A stretch of DNA of 64,000 nucleotides from an uncultured Adlercreutzia sp. (GCA_910589165.1 CAJUSP010000013.1:1-64000); one strand, 5' to 3'. Positions 25,221 through 37,061 are shown, counted from the first letter of the stretch. The notes: generated by a model not told the origin, from the sequence alone. Numbers and translations: made by a program.

Positions 25221-25338
25221 GGGCTTCCTTTCCCGCCGACGATAGGTAAGCCCCATTGTACCTTATGGCGCGCCTCTCCCCCAGGCCCCGCCGCCCACCC
25301 TGCACACATTCCCCGCCGAAGGTGGAACCGTGCCCCGG

Positions 25339-25349
25339 GTGAGACAGCG
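25339..25349. repeat. Left boundary repeat of the defence island
   Basis: GTGAGACAGCG, identical to the first 11 bases of the family A arm. It lies ten bases beyond the hsdR stop codon and is the reverse complement of 33117-33127. Confidence 0.7.
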
Positions 25350-25359
25350 ACGTCTTCCG

Positions 25360-28300
25360 CTAAGCCGCCCTCGCCTGGTTGTAGAACAGGTCGTAGATTT
25401 CCTCGACCCGGTGGGGCAAGTCGGCGTCAGGATAGCACCGCTCGGGCAGCTGCCAAACTTTGTCACGGATAATGATGCGAATCTGCTCTCGCGTCTCCGC
25501 CTTTTCCGTCCAACGAACCATGGCGGCTAGGCGTTCCTCGATGGTAGCCGAAAGGTCAATGGCGATCGCTTTCACTTTCCGAATCTCCTCTTTCGTGAGG
25601 TCATCTTTGAAGAGCATTTCGAAGACCGTCATTTGCCGGGGACTCTCAAACCCCTCACGAATCCACTCTTTCTGCTTTTCGTCAAGTTCGCAAGAAAGGC
25701 GCATCAAATCGTTAAAAGTTCTCTCAATTGTCGCTTTGTCCTGCTCTGAGTTATAGCACTCAATGATGCGTTCATAACGTTCGAAAAAATCGATACGACG
25801 AGGGTTCTCCTTCAGCGCGATCAGCAGTCGCGCTTCAATTACATCGCGCAGTTCGTCGAGCATCAAATGCGGTCTTTTCGCCTTCGCGAACTCTTGCGAC
25901 AATCTGGAGAAGTCGATTCCGCTGATGTCGAATCTCGTGCCGCTTTTTTGCTCCTCATCTGTTTTACACACGTTGATGTGGTCGTCCACAATGCGCTGTA
26001 GCTCCACCATGAGATCGGTGGTGTCAGCGTGCTCGACGCGCTTGTTGAGCTGGGCGTAGATGGCGCGGATCGCATCATGGGATTTCAGAAGCGATGGCTC
26101 GACCTCCTTGGTGGTTACGAACTTGTACATCTTGAAGAGCTCGCGAGCCATGATGCCGAAATGCTTCTTGCTCTCATCGGTGACAGAGAGGGCATCGGCC
26201 GCGTTCTTCACCTGGCTGATCTTATCGAAGCCCTCGGCGGCAAAGAGCGCTTCAAGTTCGAATCCCTTGTCCTCAAGAAAGAACTCAATCTCACGCGTGA
26301 GCTCCGCGATTCGCACGATGAGTTCATCCTTGTCGATGACGGGGTCTTCGCCTTCCTTGCCGCTCACGTTGTTGGTATAGTCTGCAAGTGCCTTGCGAAG
26401 CGCCTTAACCACGCCGATATAGTCGACAATGAGGCCATTGCTCTTGCCCTCGGCGACGCGATTTGCACGTGCTATTGCCTGCATCAGACCATGCGCTTTC
26501 ATGGGCTTATCAAAATACATCGCAGCCAAGGGCTTCACGTCAAAGCCGGTGAGCCACATTGCGCACACGAACACGATGCGAAGCGGGTTGTCCGCGTCTT
26601 TGAACTCGTCATCGAGCCTTCGCTCTTCCATCTTTTTGCGGTGGGGGCGAATATCGAGACCCCACTTGTCGAAGTTTGCGATCTCGTTCTGCTCCTGGCT
26701 GATGACGACCGCCATCTCAGTCGAGCGCATCCAGTCAATCTTGCGTTGTTGCTCCAGCGCTTCTTGCTGGCCCATGCCGTTGAGCTTGCGCTCCTCTTCC
26801 TTGATGGAATCCGCCCAGTATTCCTGCACAAAGTCGAACATCATTACGGTTGTCACCTTGTTCACACAGATGAACATCGCCTTGCCGGATTCCCAGATGC
26901 CCGTGTAGTGCCCTACGAAGTCCTTGGCGATCTCCCGCAAGCGAGGTTCGGACATGATCACGTGCACACCATGGGCAAGCTCTCGCTCTACCCTCTCGGT
27001 CTGCTCGGGATCGAGATCTGCTTCTTCAACAGCATCCATCAGCTTATCGTCGAGCTCAGGGTTGTCGATCTGCAGCTTATCGGATCTGTTCTCGTAGAAG
27101 AGTGGTACCGTTGCGCCGTCCTCAACTGCCCGGTTGAAGTCGTAGACTGAAACATAGCCGCCGAAAGTGCGTGAGGTGAGGCTGTCATATTCGAGTATCG
27201 GCGTTCCCGTGAACCCGATGCGAGACGCCGTAGGAAGCAATCTCATCATGTTCTCGGCACAGATGCCGTTATTCGAGCGATGCGCTTCATCGGACAAGAT
27301 CACGATGTCATGCTCTGGATGGATGGCCTCAACGTCTTCCTGGTTGAACTTCTGTATGAGACTGAAAACATAGCTCGGGTTGCCTCTGAGCTTCTCAATC
27401 AGGTCCTTCCCACTTGTAGCACGGCAGCGCTCTGCGGGAACTCCAGACAAGCAGCCGCAACTCTCGAACGTTTCGCTGATTTGCTTGTCCAGCTCCTCGC
27501 GATCGGTGAGCACAAGGAATGTTGGCGAGCCTGCGAACTTACGGCGTATCTTTTCGGCCAGAAACACCATGGAATAGCTCTTGCCCGAGCCCTGGGTGTG
27601 CCAGAACACGCCCAGTCTTCCCTCGCGAAGCTCGCGTTCCTTGTAGGCCTCGATGGCATCGTTCACACCGAGATACTGATGGTTGCGGGCGAGGATCTTG
27701 GCCGCCGGTGTGTCATAGTGGTCGAAAAGGATGAAGTTCTCGAATAGGTCGAGAAGATTCTCCTTCTTGCAGATCCCGAGCAGCATGGTCTCAAGCGCGA
27801 CACTTCCTGCATCCGACTCGCGCAGGCGCTTCCATTCATGGAAGAACTCGTAGGGACTGCCAAGGGTGCCAACCTTTGACTCAAGACCGTTGGAGAGCAT
27901 GACGATGGCGTTGTAGTAGAAGATTTGAGGGATAGTGTCCTGATAGTCGGAATAATTGTCCTTGTAGGCAACGTACACGTCCTTGTCGTGTCGCTTGAAC
28001 TCCACGAACAGCAGAGGTACCCCGTTCACGAAGCCGACGAGGTCACAGCGCCTGCGGTGCATAGGTCCCTTCACCCAAAGCTCCTCGGCAGCCACGAAAT
28101 GGTTGTTCTGGGGAAACTCGAAGTCGAAAACCTGAGCTCGGTCGGTGCGAGCGCTTCCGTCGGGAAGGCGCCTCTGTACAGGGATGCCATTTTTCAACAT
28201 CTCGTACTTCTTTTCGTTTGTGGCAAGCAGTGTATCGCCAACGAAAACTTCTTTAAGATTGGCTAACGCCTGTTCGCATTCTTCCTCGGATAGATGCTCA

Positions 28301-28494
28301 TTAAGCTCCACGAGCGCATCCAGGAGATCGCGCTCAAGCAGCACCTCATCGTATGAGTTGCGTCCTAAAGTGCCATTAGCGCCCAGTGCCTCTTCGTCAT
28401 AGCAGTAGAAGAGATCCCATCCGAGTTTGTCCCTTAGTAGTTCACCCGCAGGGATTTGCACCGCTGCCTCTTCTGAATAACGTGATTTAGGCAT
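25360..28494 (-). CDS. hsdR: Type I restriction enzyme, R subunit
   Basis: The motor and nuclease subunit of a type I restriction-modification system, 1044 residues. The N-terminal endonuclease motif is CDLVGF...LLFVEFKRHD (Asp151, Glu165, Lys167). The SF2 translocase follows with HTQGSGKSYSMVF (Walker A), ILSDEAHRSN (DEAD-box) and IGFTGTP. With HsdM and HsdS it cleaves unmodified DNA far from the recognition site. The ATG at 28494 lies just after the AbiJ-like gene stop. Codon use is less GC-rich than in the surrounding housekeeping genes. Confidence 0.95.
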   Translation of the reverse strand: MPKSRYSEEAAVQIPAGELLRDKLGWDLFYCYDEEALGANGTLGRNSYDEVLLERDLLDALVELNEHLSEEECEQALANLKEVFVGDTLLATNEKKYEMLKNGIPVQRRLPDGSARTDRAQVFDFEFPQNNHFVAAEELWVKGPMHRRRCDLVGFVNGVPLLFVEFKRHDKDVYVAYKDNYSDYQDTIPQIFYYNAIVMLSNGLESKVGTLGSPYEFFHEWKRLRESDAGSVALETMLLGICKKENLLDLFENFILFDHYDTPAAKILARNHQYLGVNDAIEAYKERELREGRLGVFWHTQGSGKSYSMVFLAEKIRRKFAGSPTFLVLTDREELDKQISETFESCGCLSGVPAERCRATSGKDLIEKLRGNPSYVFSLIQKFNQEDVEAIHPEHDIVILSDEAHRSNNGICAENMMRLLPTASRIGFTGTPILEYDSLTSRTFGGYVSVYDFNRAVEDGATVPLFYENRSDKLQIDNPELDDKLMDAVEEADLDPEQTERVERELAHGVHVIMSEPRLREIAKDFVGHYTGIWESGKAMFICVNKVTTVMMFDFVQEYWADSIKEEERKLNGMGQQEALEQQRKIDWMRSTEMAVVISQEQNEIANFDKWGLDIRPHRKKMEERRLDDEFKDADNPLRIVFVCAMWLTGFDVKPLAAMYFDKPMKAHGLMQAIARANRVAEGKSNGLIVDYIGVVKALRKALADYTNNVSGKEGEDPVIDKDELIVRIAELTREIEFFLEDKGFELEALFAAEGFDKISQVKNAADALSVTDESKKHFGIMARELFKMYKFVTTKEVEPSLLKSHDAIRAIYAQLNKRVEHADTTDLMVELQRIVDDHINVCKTDEEQKSGTRFDISGIDFSRLSQEFAKAKRPHLMLDELRDVIEARLLIALKENPRRIDFFERYERIIECYNSEQDKATIERTFNDLMRLSCELDEKQKEWIREGFESPRQMTVFEMLFKDDLTKEEIRKVKAIAIDLSATIEERLAAMVRWTEKAETREQIRIIIRDKVWQLPERCYPDADLPHRVEEIYDLFYNQARAA

Positions 28495-28497
28495 TGT

Positions 28498-29355
28498 CTA
28501 TTCCTTGGATTGTGGGTCTTCCGTTCTTTGCATTTTCGCAATTAGGTAATTTACGAAAGCTGAGCATGCAATAAGCATAAATAGAGCATCTTCAGCTTGC
28601 ACTTTGCTCATTTCCAAGCTACCGTGCCTGATTCCACTCTCATCATTTGTGTATCCGTAAAGCTTTTTGAAGGCTTCGACCATCGATTCATGAATAATGA
28701 TATTGCTAGCAGATAGTTTCTTTAATGCCTTTCCTAAAGTTGCCTTTTTATCATTCGTGATTATTTTGCAAATCGATTCAACGGCACTAATGGATTCCTT
28801 AACTGAGTTTTCATAATCAGGATTTTCTCGATCAGAATATAATTCTGCTGCTTTGGCAATATGTGCGTTCACTGGCGCATATGGAGTCGCTTCGGCTTCT
28901 TTAATGGCTTGCAGCTCGTCATTACTGGTTATCGGCACGACGATATAAGAATCGTTGTTCTTAAGAATTCGATATCCGGCTTTTCCGTTTTCTAGTAGCT
29001 TATTGAGCTCATCGCAGTGCTTATCAGCATCCGAGATCTCGGTTGAATTTAGGTATTCTTCTATAAAATCGTATACGACGTACCAGTCGCAATCGATGCA
29101 AATCAGCGTGTGTAATTTATTTTGGTTCTTTATATTCCCGTTTTTGAAATTTGGGTCTTCATAACTTTCTCCAAGCCTTGTTAACATCGACTCAACGATT
29201 CCATATTTGTCGTTTAGCAAATGAAGGTCAAAAGCGTCTGATCGCAATTCTGATCGATAGAAGTAGTCCCAAATACAATTCCTTAGATAGGAGTCCACTT
29301 CTTCTATTTGTACCGGCCTTTCAGGAGTATGTCCATTTCTTTCAGAAAAACGCAA
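28498..29355 (-). CDS. AbiJ-like abortive infection protein within the hsd operon
   Basis: 285 residues, distinctly AT-rich. The N-terminus FSERNGHTPERPVQ followed by YLRNCIWDYFY resembles the AbiJ N-terminal domain 4 pattern (FSER..., then LRN.LW). The C-terminal half, PDYENSVKESISAVESICK then LGKALKKL and KLYGYTNDESGIRHGS, resembles the HEPN-like domain of AbiJ-type proteins, some of which are RNases. The start is a TTG at 29355 with GAGG seven bases upstream. It lies between hsdS and hsdR with gaps of one and three bases. Family placement is from recalled motifs, not a search. Confidence 0.7.
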   Translation of the reverse strand: MRFSERNGHTPERPVQIEEVDSYLRNCIWDYFYRSELRSDAFDLHLLNDKYGIVESMLTRLGESYEDPNFKNGNIKNQNKLHTLICIDCDWYVVYDFIEEYLNSTEISDADKHCDELNKLLENGKAGYRILKNNDSYIVVPITSNDELQAIKEAEATPYAPVNAHIAKAAELYSDRENPDYENSVKESISAVESICKIITNDKKATLGKALKKLSASNIIIHESMVEAFKKLYGYTNDESGIRHGSLEMSKVQAEDALFMLIACSAFVNYLIAKMQRTEDPQSKE

Positions 29356-29356
29356 T

Positions 29357-30571
29357 TTATAACACCTCGATTTCGCTAGACATGAGCTTTGGCAATAGGC
29401 GATTACGCGCTTCAGATAGCTTCGAATTTAATTTTTGGAGATGAAACATCTCATGGAAGATCGGAGCTACTAGCGATGTAAAAGCATTAATAAGAACTTT
29501 GCTTGGCAAAACTATGTCGTAGTCTTTTACAATCTGTCCGCTTATGTTTTGTTGTCCTGCTCCTCTGGCTATGGAATTGAATTCGTCTCGTAATTCATAG
29601 AGCTTTAAAAACAGCCACTCCTTAGAAACAAAGTTCTCGTCTACCACAAAGCCAAGTGCAGCCTGGTTAAATGTTGATTTCTTGGTAAGAATGCCCAGTC
29701 TTCCTAATGTAGGGCTAGCATAAATAGCCATAAGTATGGAATTGGGCGGAAACTCCTTAACAGATGTTTCAGTAATAGCATCTGCGCTAATCTTTTCCTC
29801 AGAATCAAGTAGCCATAAATCTTGCAGCTCAGCTGTTTTAAACCACTCTTCTGTAGCGTTATCCCAATAGTTATGATTTTTCCTGCTGGGAGTGCTTCCA
29901 GATTGGATTCTTAAGCACACTTCTTGTATTTCTTTTTCACCCCATCCTTCAGGCAGGCCAGTCTCGGGATCGATGGGGGTGGATTCGTAGCCAGGGAAGT
30001 GGAGGTCGATGAACCATTCCTTGTACAGGCGTTGTGCCGCTTCCTCCAGTAGCTTGATCTGCCTTCGATTGTTGTCGATGAGGGCATCGTAAGCAGAAAG
30101 GGTATCTGCAATACGAACTTGCTCATCCATGCTTGGCAGATTCACTGGAAGATTCCGGATGATGGGCATGTTTACATGGGAAACCGTTGCACCATTTGCA
30201 TTCTTTAATAGCTTGTGGCGCTGCTCTGGCGCATTCAGGTAGTAATTTAGAAACTGTGGACAAACCTTATTGGCATCCGGTCTTATCAGCACGGTTCGCT
30301 GTCCGAGGCAGTACTCAGCCCCTTCAGGAATTATTGCTACATTACCAGCCGGTGCTTCCCTTGCAAGAATTAGGTCGTTCGGTCTAGGGACAGCACGGAG
30401 ATTGCGCTTATCGTATGCAGCTCTGCCGACTCTATGCACCCCCTCTAAGTCAAAATAGCCGGGGCCAATATTCGGCGTGCGGATAAGTGGGTACCCTTCG
30501 CCCTCGTCGAAAGCGGTGGAGTGCGGGCAATCCACTATGAGCTCACATAATTGATGCAAAGGCCTGCTCAT
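29357..30571 (-). CDS. hsdS: Type I restriction enzyme, S (specificity) subunit
   Basis: 404 residues with the usual layout: target recognition domain 1 (about 1-150), a conserved helix (ADTLSAYDALIDNNRRQIKLLEEAAQRLYKEWF region, about 155-190), target recognition domain 2 (about 215-365), and a C-terminal helix (LQKLNSKLSEARNRLLPKLMS). Each recognition domain reads half of a bipartite DNA site. The start at 30571 overlaps hsdM as ATGA. GC content falls in the second half, as is common where recognition domains are swapped. Confidence 0.94.
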   Translation of the reverse strand: MSRPLHQLCELIVDCPHSTAFDEGEGYPLIRTPNIGPGYFDLEGVHRVGRAAYDKRNLRAVPRPNDLILAREAPAGNVAIIPEGAEYCLGQRTVLIRPDANKVCPQFLNYYLNAPEQRHKLLKNANGATVSHVNMPIIRNLPVNLPSMDEQVRIADTLSAYDALIDNNRRQIKLLEEAAQRLYKEWFIDLHFPGYESTPIDPETGLPEGWGEKEIQEVCLRIQSGSTPSRKNHNYWDNATEEWFKTAELQDLWLLDSEEKISADAITETSVKEFPPNSILMAIYASPTLGRLGILTKKSTFNQAALGFVVDENFVSKEWLFLKLYELRDEFNSIARGAGQQNISGQIVKDYDIVLPSKVLINAFTSLVAPIFHEMFHLQKLNSKLSEARNRLLPKLMSSEIEVL

Positions 30572-32418
30572 AACCCCATCGCCTCGAAATTCTTCGAGAT
30601 GGTTGCCATGAGTTCGTTGCTCTCTGCTTGTAGCTCCACCAGCTCTGCATGGATCTCGTGCATGCGATCGTGAAAGTCTATGCCGTCATCTTCCACTGGT
30701 GGCACGCCAACATATGCGCCGGGAGTGAGGCTCCATGAGCTCTTGTCCGCATCTTGGTCGCCTTTGATCTCTGCGCGTGAGGCGATTTTGCAAAGTCCGG
30801 CAACGTCTCTGTATTCGCCGACTCCGAACTTCTCGGTGAGCCATGCTGCTTCAGATATTACAGTTGCGGCCTGTTCGAGCCTCTTCACCTCCTCCGCCAG
30901 GGCCTCCCGACGCTTCTTCTGTTGGCGCTTGGGCAACGTCGCTACTTCGGTCCTGGCTTCAGTCTTCTGTCTCTCGATGAACCGCTGCATTGCGTCATGC
31001 GCTCGGATGAAGTCGGCAGGTTCAGAGATGCCTAGAAGCTCGTCTTCCTCTTCACCGAACAACGGAGCGGCGCCTTGCGCATAGGCGCGGTACTCGTCGA
31101 GCAACGCCTCGTACTTGTCGATCTCACCGCGATAGAGCCAAACGATTGCCGAGAGATTCTTCAGCTGCCACGAGGTCCATTCATTGAGTGTGGTGCTGAC
31201 CGCCGTGTGATATCTCTGCGCATCGATGAAGAGCACCTTATCGCGCAACTCGTAGGGCTTGCCTTTGTCGAAAAACCAGAGCGTACAAGGCAGGCTCTTT
31301 GTGTAGAAGAAGTTGTTGCCCACGTAGAGCATCACGTCCACGTCGCCGGATTCAACGAGCTTGCGGCGCTGTTGCTTCTCGGCGTTTGAGTCAGTGGCAG
31401 ATGATGCCATGACAAAGCCCGCTCGGCCTTTATCGTTCAGGTAAGAATAGAAATAGTTGATCCAGAGGTAGTTGGCTCCGCTTGTGGAAACCTCGCCCTT
31501 CTTGTTTTCCTTGGGGACGCCCAACGGCATGCGCCCGGCGTCTGTTGCGCGCGACCACTTCACCTTGTCAACATTGAAAGGAGGGTTCGCGGCCACGAAG
31601 TCGCACTTGCCTTCCAGCTCGTGGGCGTCGTGATAGAAGGAGTTGGCCTCATCGCCGGATTTGATGATGCCCTGCATGCCATGCACCGCCATGTTCATAA
31701 GGCAGAGCTTGGCGTTGTAGTCCACCTTCTCCTGACCGTAGTACATCATGGTATCTGCAGGGTTGCCGCCGTGGTCGCGCACGTAATCGCTTGCGCTCAC
31801 GAACATGCCGCCCGAGCCACAGGCAGGGTCCAACATGGTACCTCTTTCAGGCTCAAGTACGTTCATGATCATGCGCACAAGGCTCTTTGGCGTGAAGAAC
31901 ACGCCGTCATCGCTTGCCACCATAGGAGCGAACTTATTTAGGAAGTACTCGTAGATGCGTCCGATGATGTCGTCGCCGTCCTCATCAAGCGCCTTGTTGT
32001 TGAAAATGCGGAGCACCTCTCGCAAGATGTCGTTCCCAAGCTCGGTATAAGTGTCGGGCAATACGCCTTGCAGGTTCGGGTTCTCCTTGGCAATAGCCGC
32101 CATGGCATCGTTAACCGCTTTGCCGATATCCTGCTCGTCCGGAAGACTCACCAGGTAATCGTAGCGAGCCTCCTCAGGTAGATACATTGCACCCTTGGCG
32201 GCATAGTCAGCAGGATCCTTCGGAGGCTTTCGCCCCTCGATCTTAGCGCGTTCCGCATCTATCTGCTCATCGACACGCTTAAAACGTCCCCAAGCATAGC
32301 GCAAGAAAATGAGACCCAGAACAGGCATACAGTACCCTTGGCTGGACAGCTTCGAGTTCGCCCGCAACTCGTCCGCCGCCTCCCATAGCTCGGTTTCAAG
32401 CTTGGTGATATCAGCCAT
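30568..32418 (-). CDS. hsdM: Type I restriction enzyme, M subunit (N6-adenine methyltransferase)
   Basis: 616 residues. The S-adenosylmethionine motif is LDPACGSGGMF (residues 196-206) and the catalytic motif is NPPF (278-281), typical of HsdM. The N-terminal helical domain starts ITKLETELWEAADELRANSKL. The ATG at 32418 overlaps the toxin stop; a GTG five codons upstream is possible but has no better binding site. It overlaps hsdS by four bases. With HsdS it methylates and protects the host site. Confidence 0.95.
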   Translation of the reverse strand: MADITKLETELWEAADELRANSKLSSQGYCMPVLGLIFLRYAWGRFKRVDEQIDAERAKIEGRKPPKDPADYAAKGAMYLPEEARYDYLVSLPDEQDIGKAVNDAMAAIAKENPNLQGVLPDTYTELGNDILREVLRIFNNKALDEDGDDIIGRIYEYFLNKFAPMVASDDGVFFTPKSLVRMIMNVLEPERGTMLDPACGSGGMFVSASDYVRDHGGNPADTMMYYGQEKVDYNAKLCLMNMAVHGMQGIIKSGDEANSFYHDAHELEGKCDFVAANPPFNVDKVKWSRATDAGRMPLGVPKENKKGEVSTSGANYLWINYFYSYLNDKGRAGFVMASSATDSNAEKQQRRKLVESGDVDVMLYVGNNFFYTKSLPCTLWFFDKGKPYELRDKVLFIDAQRYHTAVSTTLNEWTSWQLKNLSAIVWLYRGEIDKYEALLDEYRAYAQGAAPLFGEEEDELLGISEPADFIRAHDAMQRFIERQKTEARTEVATLPKRQQKKRREALAEEVKRLEQAATVISEAAWLTEKFGVGEYRDVAGLCKIASRAEIKGDQDADKSSWSLTPGAYVGVPPVEDDGIDFHDRMHEIHAELVELQAESNELMATISKNFEAMGL

Positions 32419-32767
32419 CCCGCCGCCTCTCACTTAGAACCTCGTTGACAATGATTGTGATCTCGCTCACGTCCCTGTCGGACAAGCGTCCAATTCGACC
32501 GGCCGTTCCCAAATAATCCCGTGGGATTTCGGCTATACGATCAAGGCGCGCAATGGAAGGTTTCTGCAGGCCTGCCTGCTTCCAGTCCTCGATAGGATAA
32601 TCATGGGCCAAAGAAAGCTTGTTGGTTGCACTTGTGACCATAGTTACCAGCGAGCCATCGTCCTGCACACGCAAGACGATCACTGGTCGGAACTTATAGC
32701 CCTTGCCTTCCGAAAAGTTAAAACGGGCATGCCAGATTTCCCATTGCTCGGGAGCTTCGCTACTCAT
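32411..32767 (-). CDS. MazF/PemK-like type II toxin
   Basis: 118 residues from the ATG at 32767. EQWEIWHARFNFSEGKGYKFRPVIVL has the MazF/PemK opening (the stretch W.A...F....G...RPV.V), and the C-terminus has the strand-turn pattern RLDRIAEIPRDYLG and a final helix. Such toxins are usually mRNA-cleaving ribonucleases. It overlaps the antitoxin gene by eight bases and hsdM by eight bases. An ATG two codons upstream (32773) is also possible. Confidence 0.82.
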   Translation of the reverse strand: MSSEAPEQWEIWHARFNFSEGKGYKFRPVIVLRVQDDGSLVTMVTSATNKLSLAHDYPIEDWKQAGLQKPSIARLDRIAEIPRDYLGTAGRIGRLSDRDVSEITIIVNEVLSERRRDG

Positions 32768-33035
32768 CGTCATCCAGCCAATCTGCTGGAAGGACAGGGA
32801 CGCCCTCTTCATTGAGAGGCGCCTTATAGGCGATGGAGGCCAGAGCCTCGTACGAGGGCAACTGAGGACGCAGATCGAAAGGCAGCCCCCCCACTTCAAC
32901 CGACTTTACTAGAAACATGTTGATAGCGTCGTTGAGGGTAATGCCCCAGTGAGCGTAGACAGCAGCTGCGTCAGATTTCACCTTACTTGTCGTACGAGTT
33001 TTAATCTCGGCCCTTTTTTCAAGAACAGCAGGCAT
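32760..33035 (-). CDS. RelB/DinJ-family antitoxin
   Basis: 91 residues. The N-terminus is the DNA-binding ribbon-helix-helix part (TRTTSKVKSDAAAVYAHWGI), then LNDAINMFLVKSVEVGGLPF, the RelB/DinJ hallmark, and an acidic toxin-binding tail PADWLDDDE. The ATG at 33035 follows AAAAGGAG. It is the first gene of the defence operon and probably represses its own promoter. A RelB-type antitoxin with a MazF-type toxin is a mixed pair but has been seen elsewhere. Confidence 0.85.
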   Translation of the reverse strand: MPAVLEKRAEIKTRTTSKVKSDAAAVYAHWGITLNDAINMFLVKSVEVGGLPFDLRPQLPSYEALASIAYKAPLNEEGVPVLPADWLDDDE

Positions 33036-33064
33036 GGTACACTCCTTTTCTCGAGAGTACCCAG

Positions 33065-33093
33065 ATTGTACCCGTTTTGGGTCACATCTTCAA
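33065..33093 (-). promoter_or_regulatory. Promoter of the antitoxin-toxin-hsd operon
   Basis: TTGAAG, 17 bases, TACAAT on the minus strand, close to consensus. A direct repeat GGGTAC...GGGTAC overlaps and follows the -10 box and could be the antitoxin operator. No other promoter is evident before hsdM, hsdS, the abi gene or hsdR. Confidence 0.75.
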
Positions 33094-33115
33094 GATGCGC
33101 TGAACGTGAGGCTGT

Positions 33116-33127
33116 GCGCTGTCTCAC
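33116..33127. repeat. Right boundary repeat of the defence island
   Basis: GCGCTGTCTCAC, identical to the last 12 bases of the family A right arm, four bases beyond the prfB stop. A GTGAG at 33106-33110 could make this end a small degenerate dyad by itself. Confidence 0.65.
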
Positions 33128-33131
33128 TTCC

Positions 33132-34229
33132 CTATTGGGCGACTCTCCATTTGTGGTAGCCGATGACGAAGGGGTCGAGGGCGCCCCCGAGGACGGCGTC
33201 CACATTGCCGGTCTCTTCCCCGCTGCGCAGGTCCTTCACCAGCTGGTAGGGAAACAGCACGTAGTTGCGGATTTGGCTGCCGAAGGAGTTGTCCATGCGC
33301 TCGCCGCGCAGCTCGTCGAGCTCGGCCTGGCGCTTGCGCTCCTCCAGCTCGTAGAGTTTCGCGCGCAGCACGCGGAAGGCCGCCTCCTTGTTCTGCAGCT
33401 GGCTCTTCTCGTTCTGGCAAGTGACCACGATGCCCGTGGGCTCATGGGTGAGGCGCACGGCCGAGTCCGTGGTGTTCACGCACTGGCCGCCCGGGCCGCT
33501 CGAGCGGTACACATCGACCCGCACGTCGGCCGGGTTCAGGTCCACCTCGATGTCGTCGGCGATGACCGGCAGCACTTCCACGCTAGCGAACGTCGTCTGG
33601 CGGCGCTTCTTCGCGTCCGTGGGGCTGATGCGCACGAGCCGGTGGATGCCGATCTCGCTGCGCAGCATGCCGTAGGCGTAGCGGCCCTCGATTTGGATGG
33701 TGGCCTTGTCGAGCCCGATGCCCTCGCCGGGCACCAAATCGAGCACCGTCACCTTCCAGCCCTTGTCCTCGGCGTAGTGCACGTACATCTGGTAGAGCAT
33801 CTCGGTCCAGTCCTGGGCCTCGAGGCCGCCCTGGCCCGGGTTCACCGTGAGGATGGCGTCGCCCTCGTCGAACTCGCCGGAGAACCACGACTCTATCTCC
33901 AACGCGTCCAGCAGCGCCGAAAGCTCGGCTACCGCCGCTGCGGCCTCGTCTGCGAAGGCCGCGTCGTCGCCGGCCAGCTCGAGCGCCGTGGCGGCATCGT
34001 CGGCCAGGCCGCGCGCCCGCTCAAAGTCCTCGATGGTGGCGCGCAAATTCGCCGCCTTCTTCGAGACGGCCTGGGCGTTCGCCGCGTCGTTCCAGAAATC
34101 CGGCGCGGCCGTCTGGGCGTCCAGCGCCTCAAGCTCGGCCCGCTTGTCCTCGATATGCAGAAACGAGAACGCATCCCCCACCCGGGCAGAAGCGCTCTCT
34201 AATTCCTTCTGTATGTCCTTTAGTTCCAT
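33132..34229 (-). CDS. prfB: Peptide chain release factor 2 (RF2)
   Basis: Releases nascent protein at UGA and UAA. 365 residues in one uninterrupted frame, so the programmed frameshift known from E. coli and many bacteria is absent. The catalytic GGQ is at 247-249 in SSGPGGQCVNTTDSAVRLTH. The stop-codon reading tripeptide, SPF in RF2, reads SPT here (202-204, in RLVRISPTDAKKRRQTTF). Many genes in this window end in TGA, so the factor must work. The start directly abuts the secA stop. Confidence 0.95.
   Translation of the reverse strand: MELKDIQKELESASARVGDAFSFLHIEDKRAELEALDAQTAAPDFWNDAANAQAVSKKAANLRATIEDFERARGLADDAATALELAGDDAAFADEAAAAVAELSALLDALEIESWFSGEFDEGDAILTVNPGQGGLEAQDWTEMLYQMYVHYAEDKGWKVTVLDLVPGEGIGLDKATIQIEGRYAYGMLRSEIGIHRLVRISPTDAKKRRQTTFASVEVLPVIADDIEVDLNPADVRVDVYRSSGPGGQCVNTTDSAVRLTHEPTGIVVTCQNEKSQLQNKEAAFRVLRAKLYELEERKRQAELDELRGERMDNSFGSQIRNYVLFPYQLVKDLRSGEETGNVDAVLGGALDPFVIGYHKWRVAQ

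Positions 34230-37061
<2,832 letters not shown>

Noticed and set aside
25339..33127. Integrative element with integrase and attachment sites
   Set aside because: No integrase, transposase or tRNA gene borders the island. The 11-bp inverted ends are not direct repeats, so a classical att pair is not supported.
33132..34229. Programmed +1 frameshift in prfB
   Set aside because: The gene is a single open frame from its ATG to its stop, with no in-frame TGA near codon 25.
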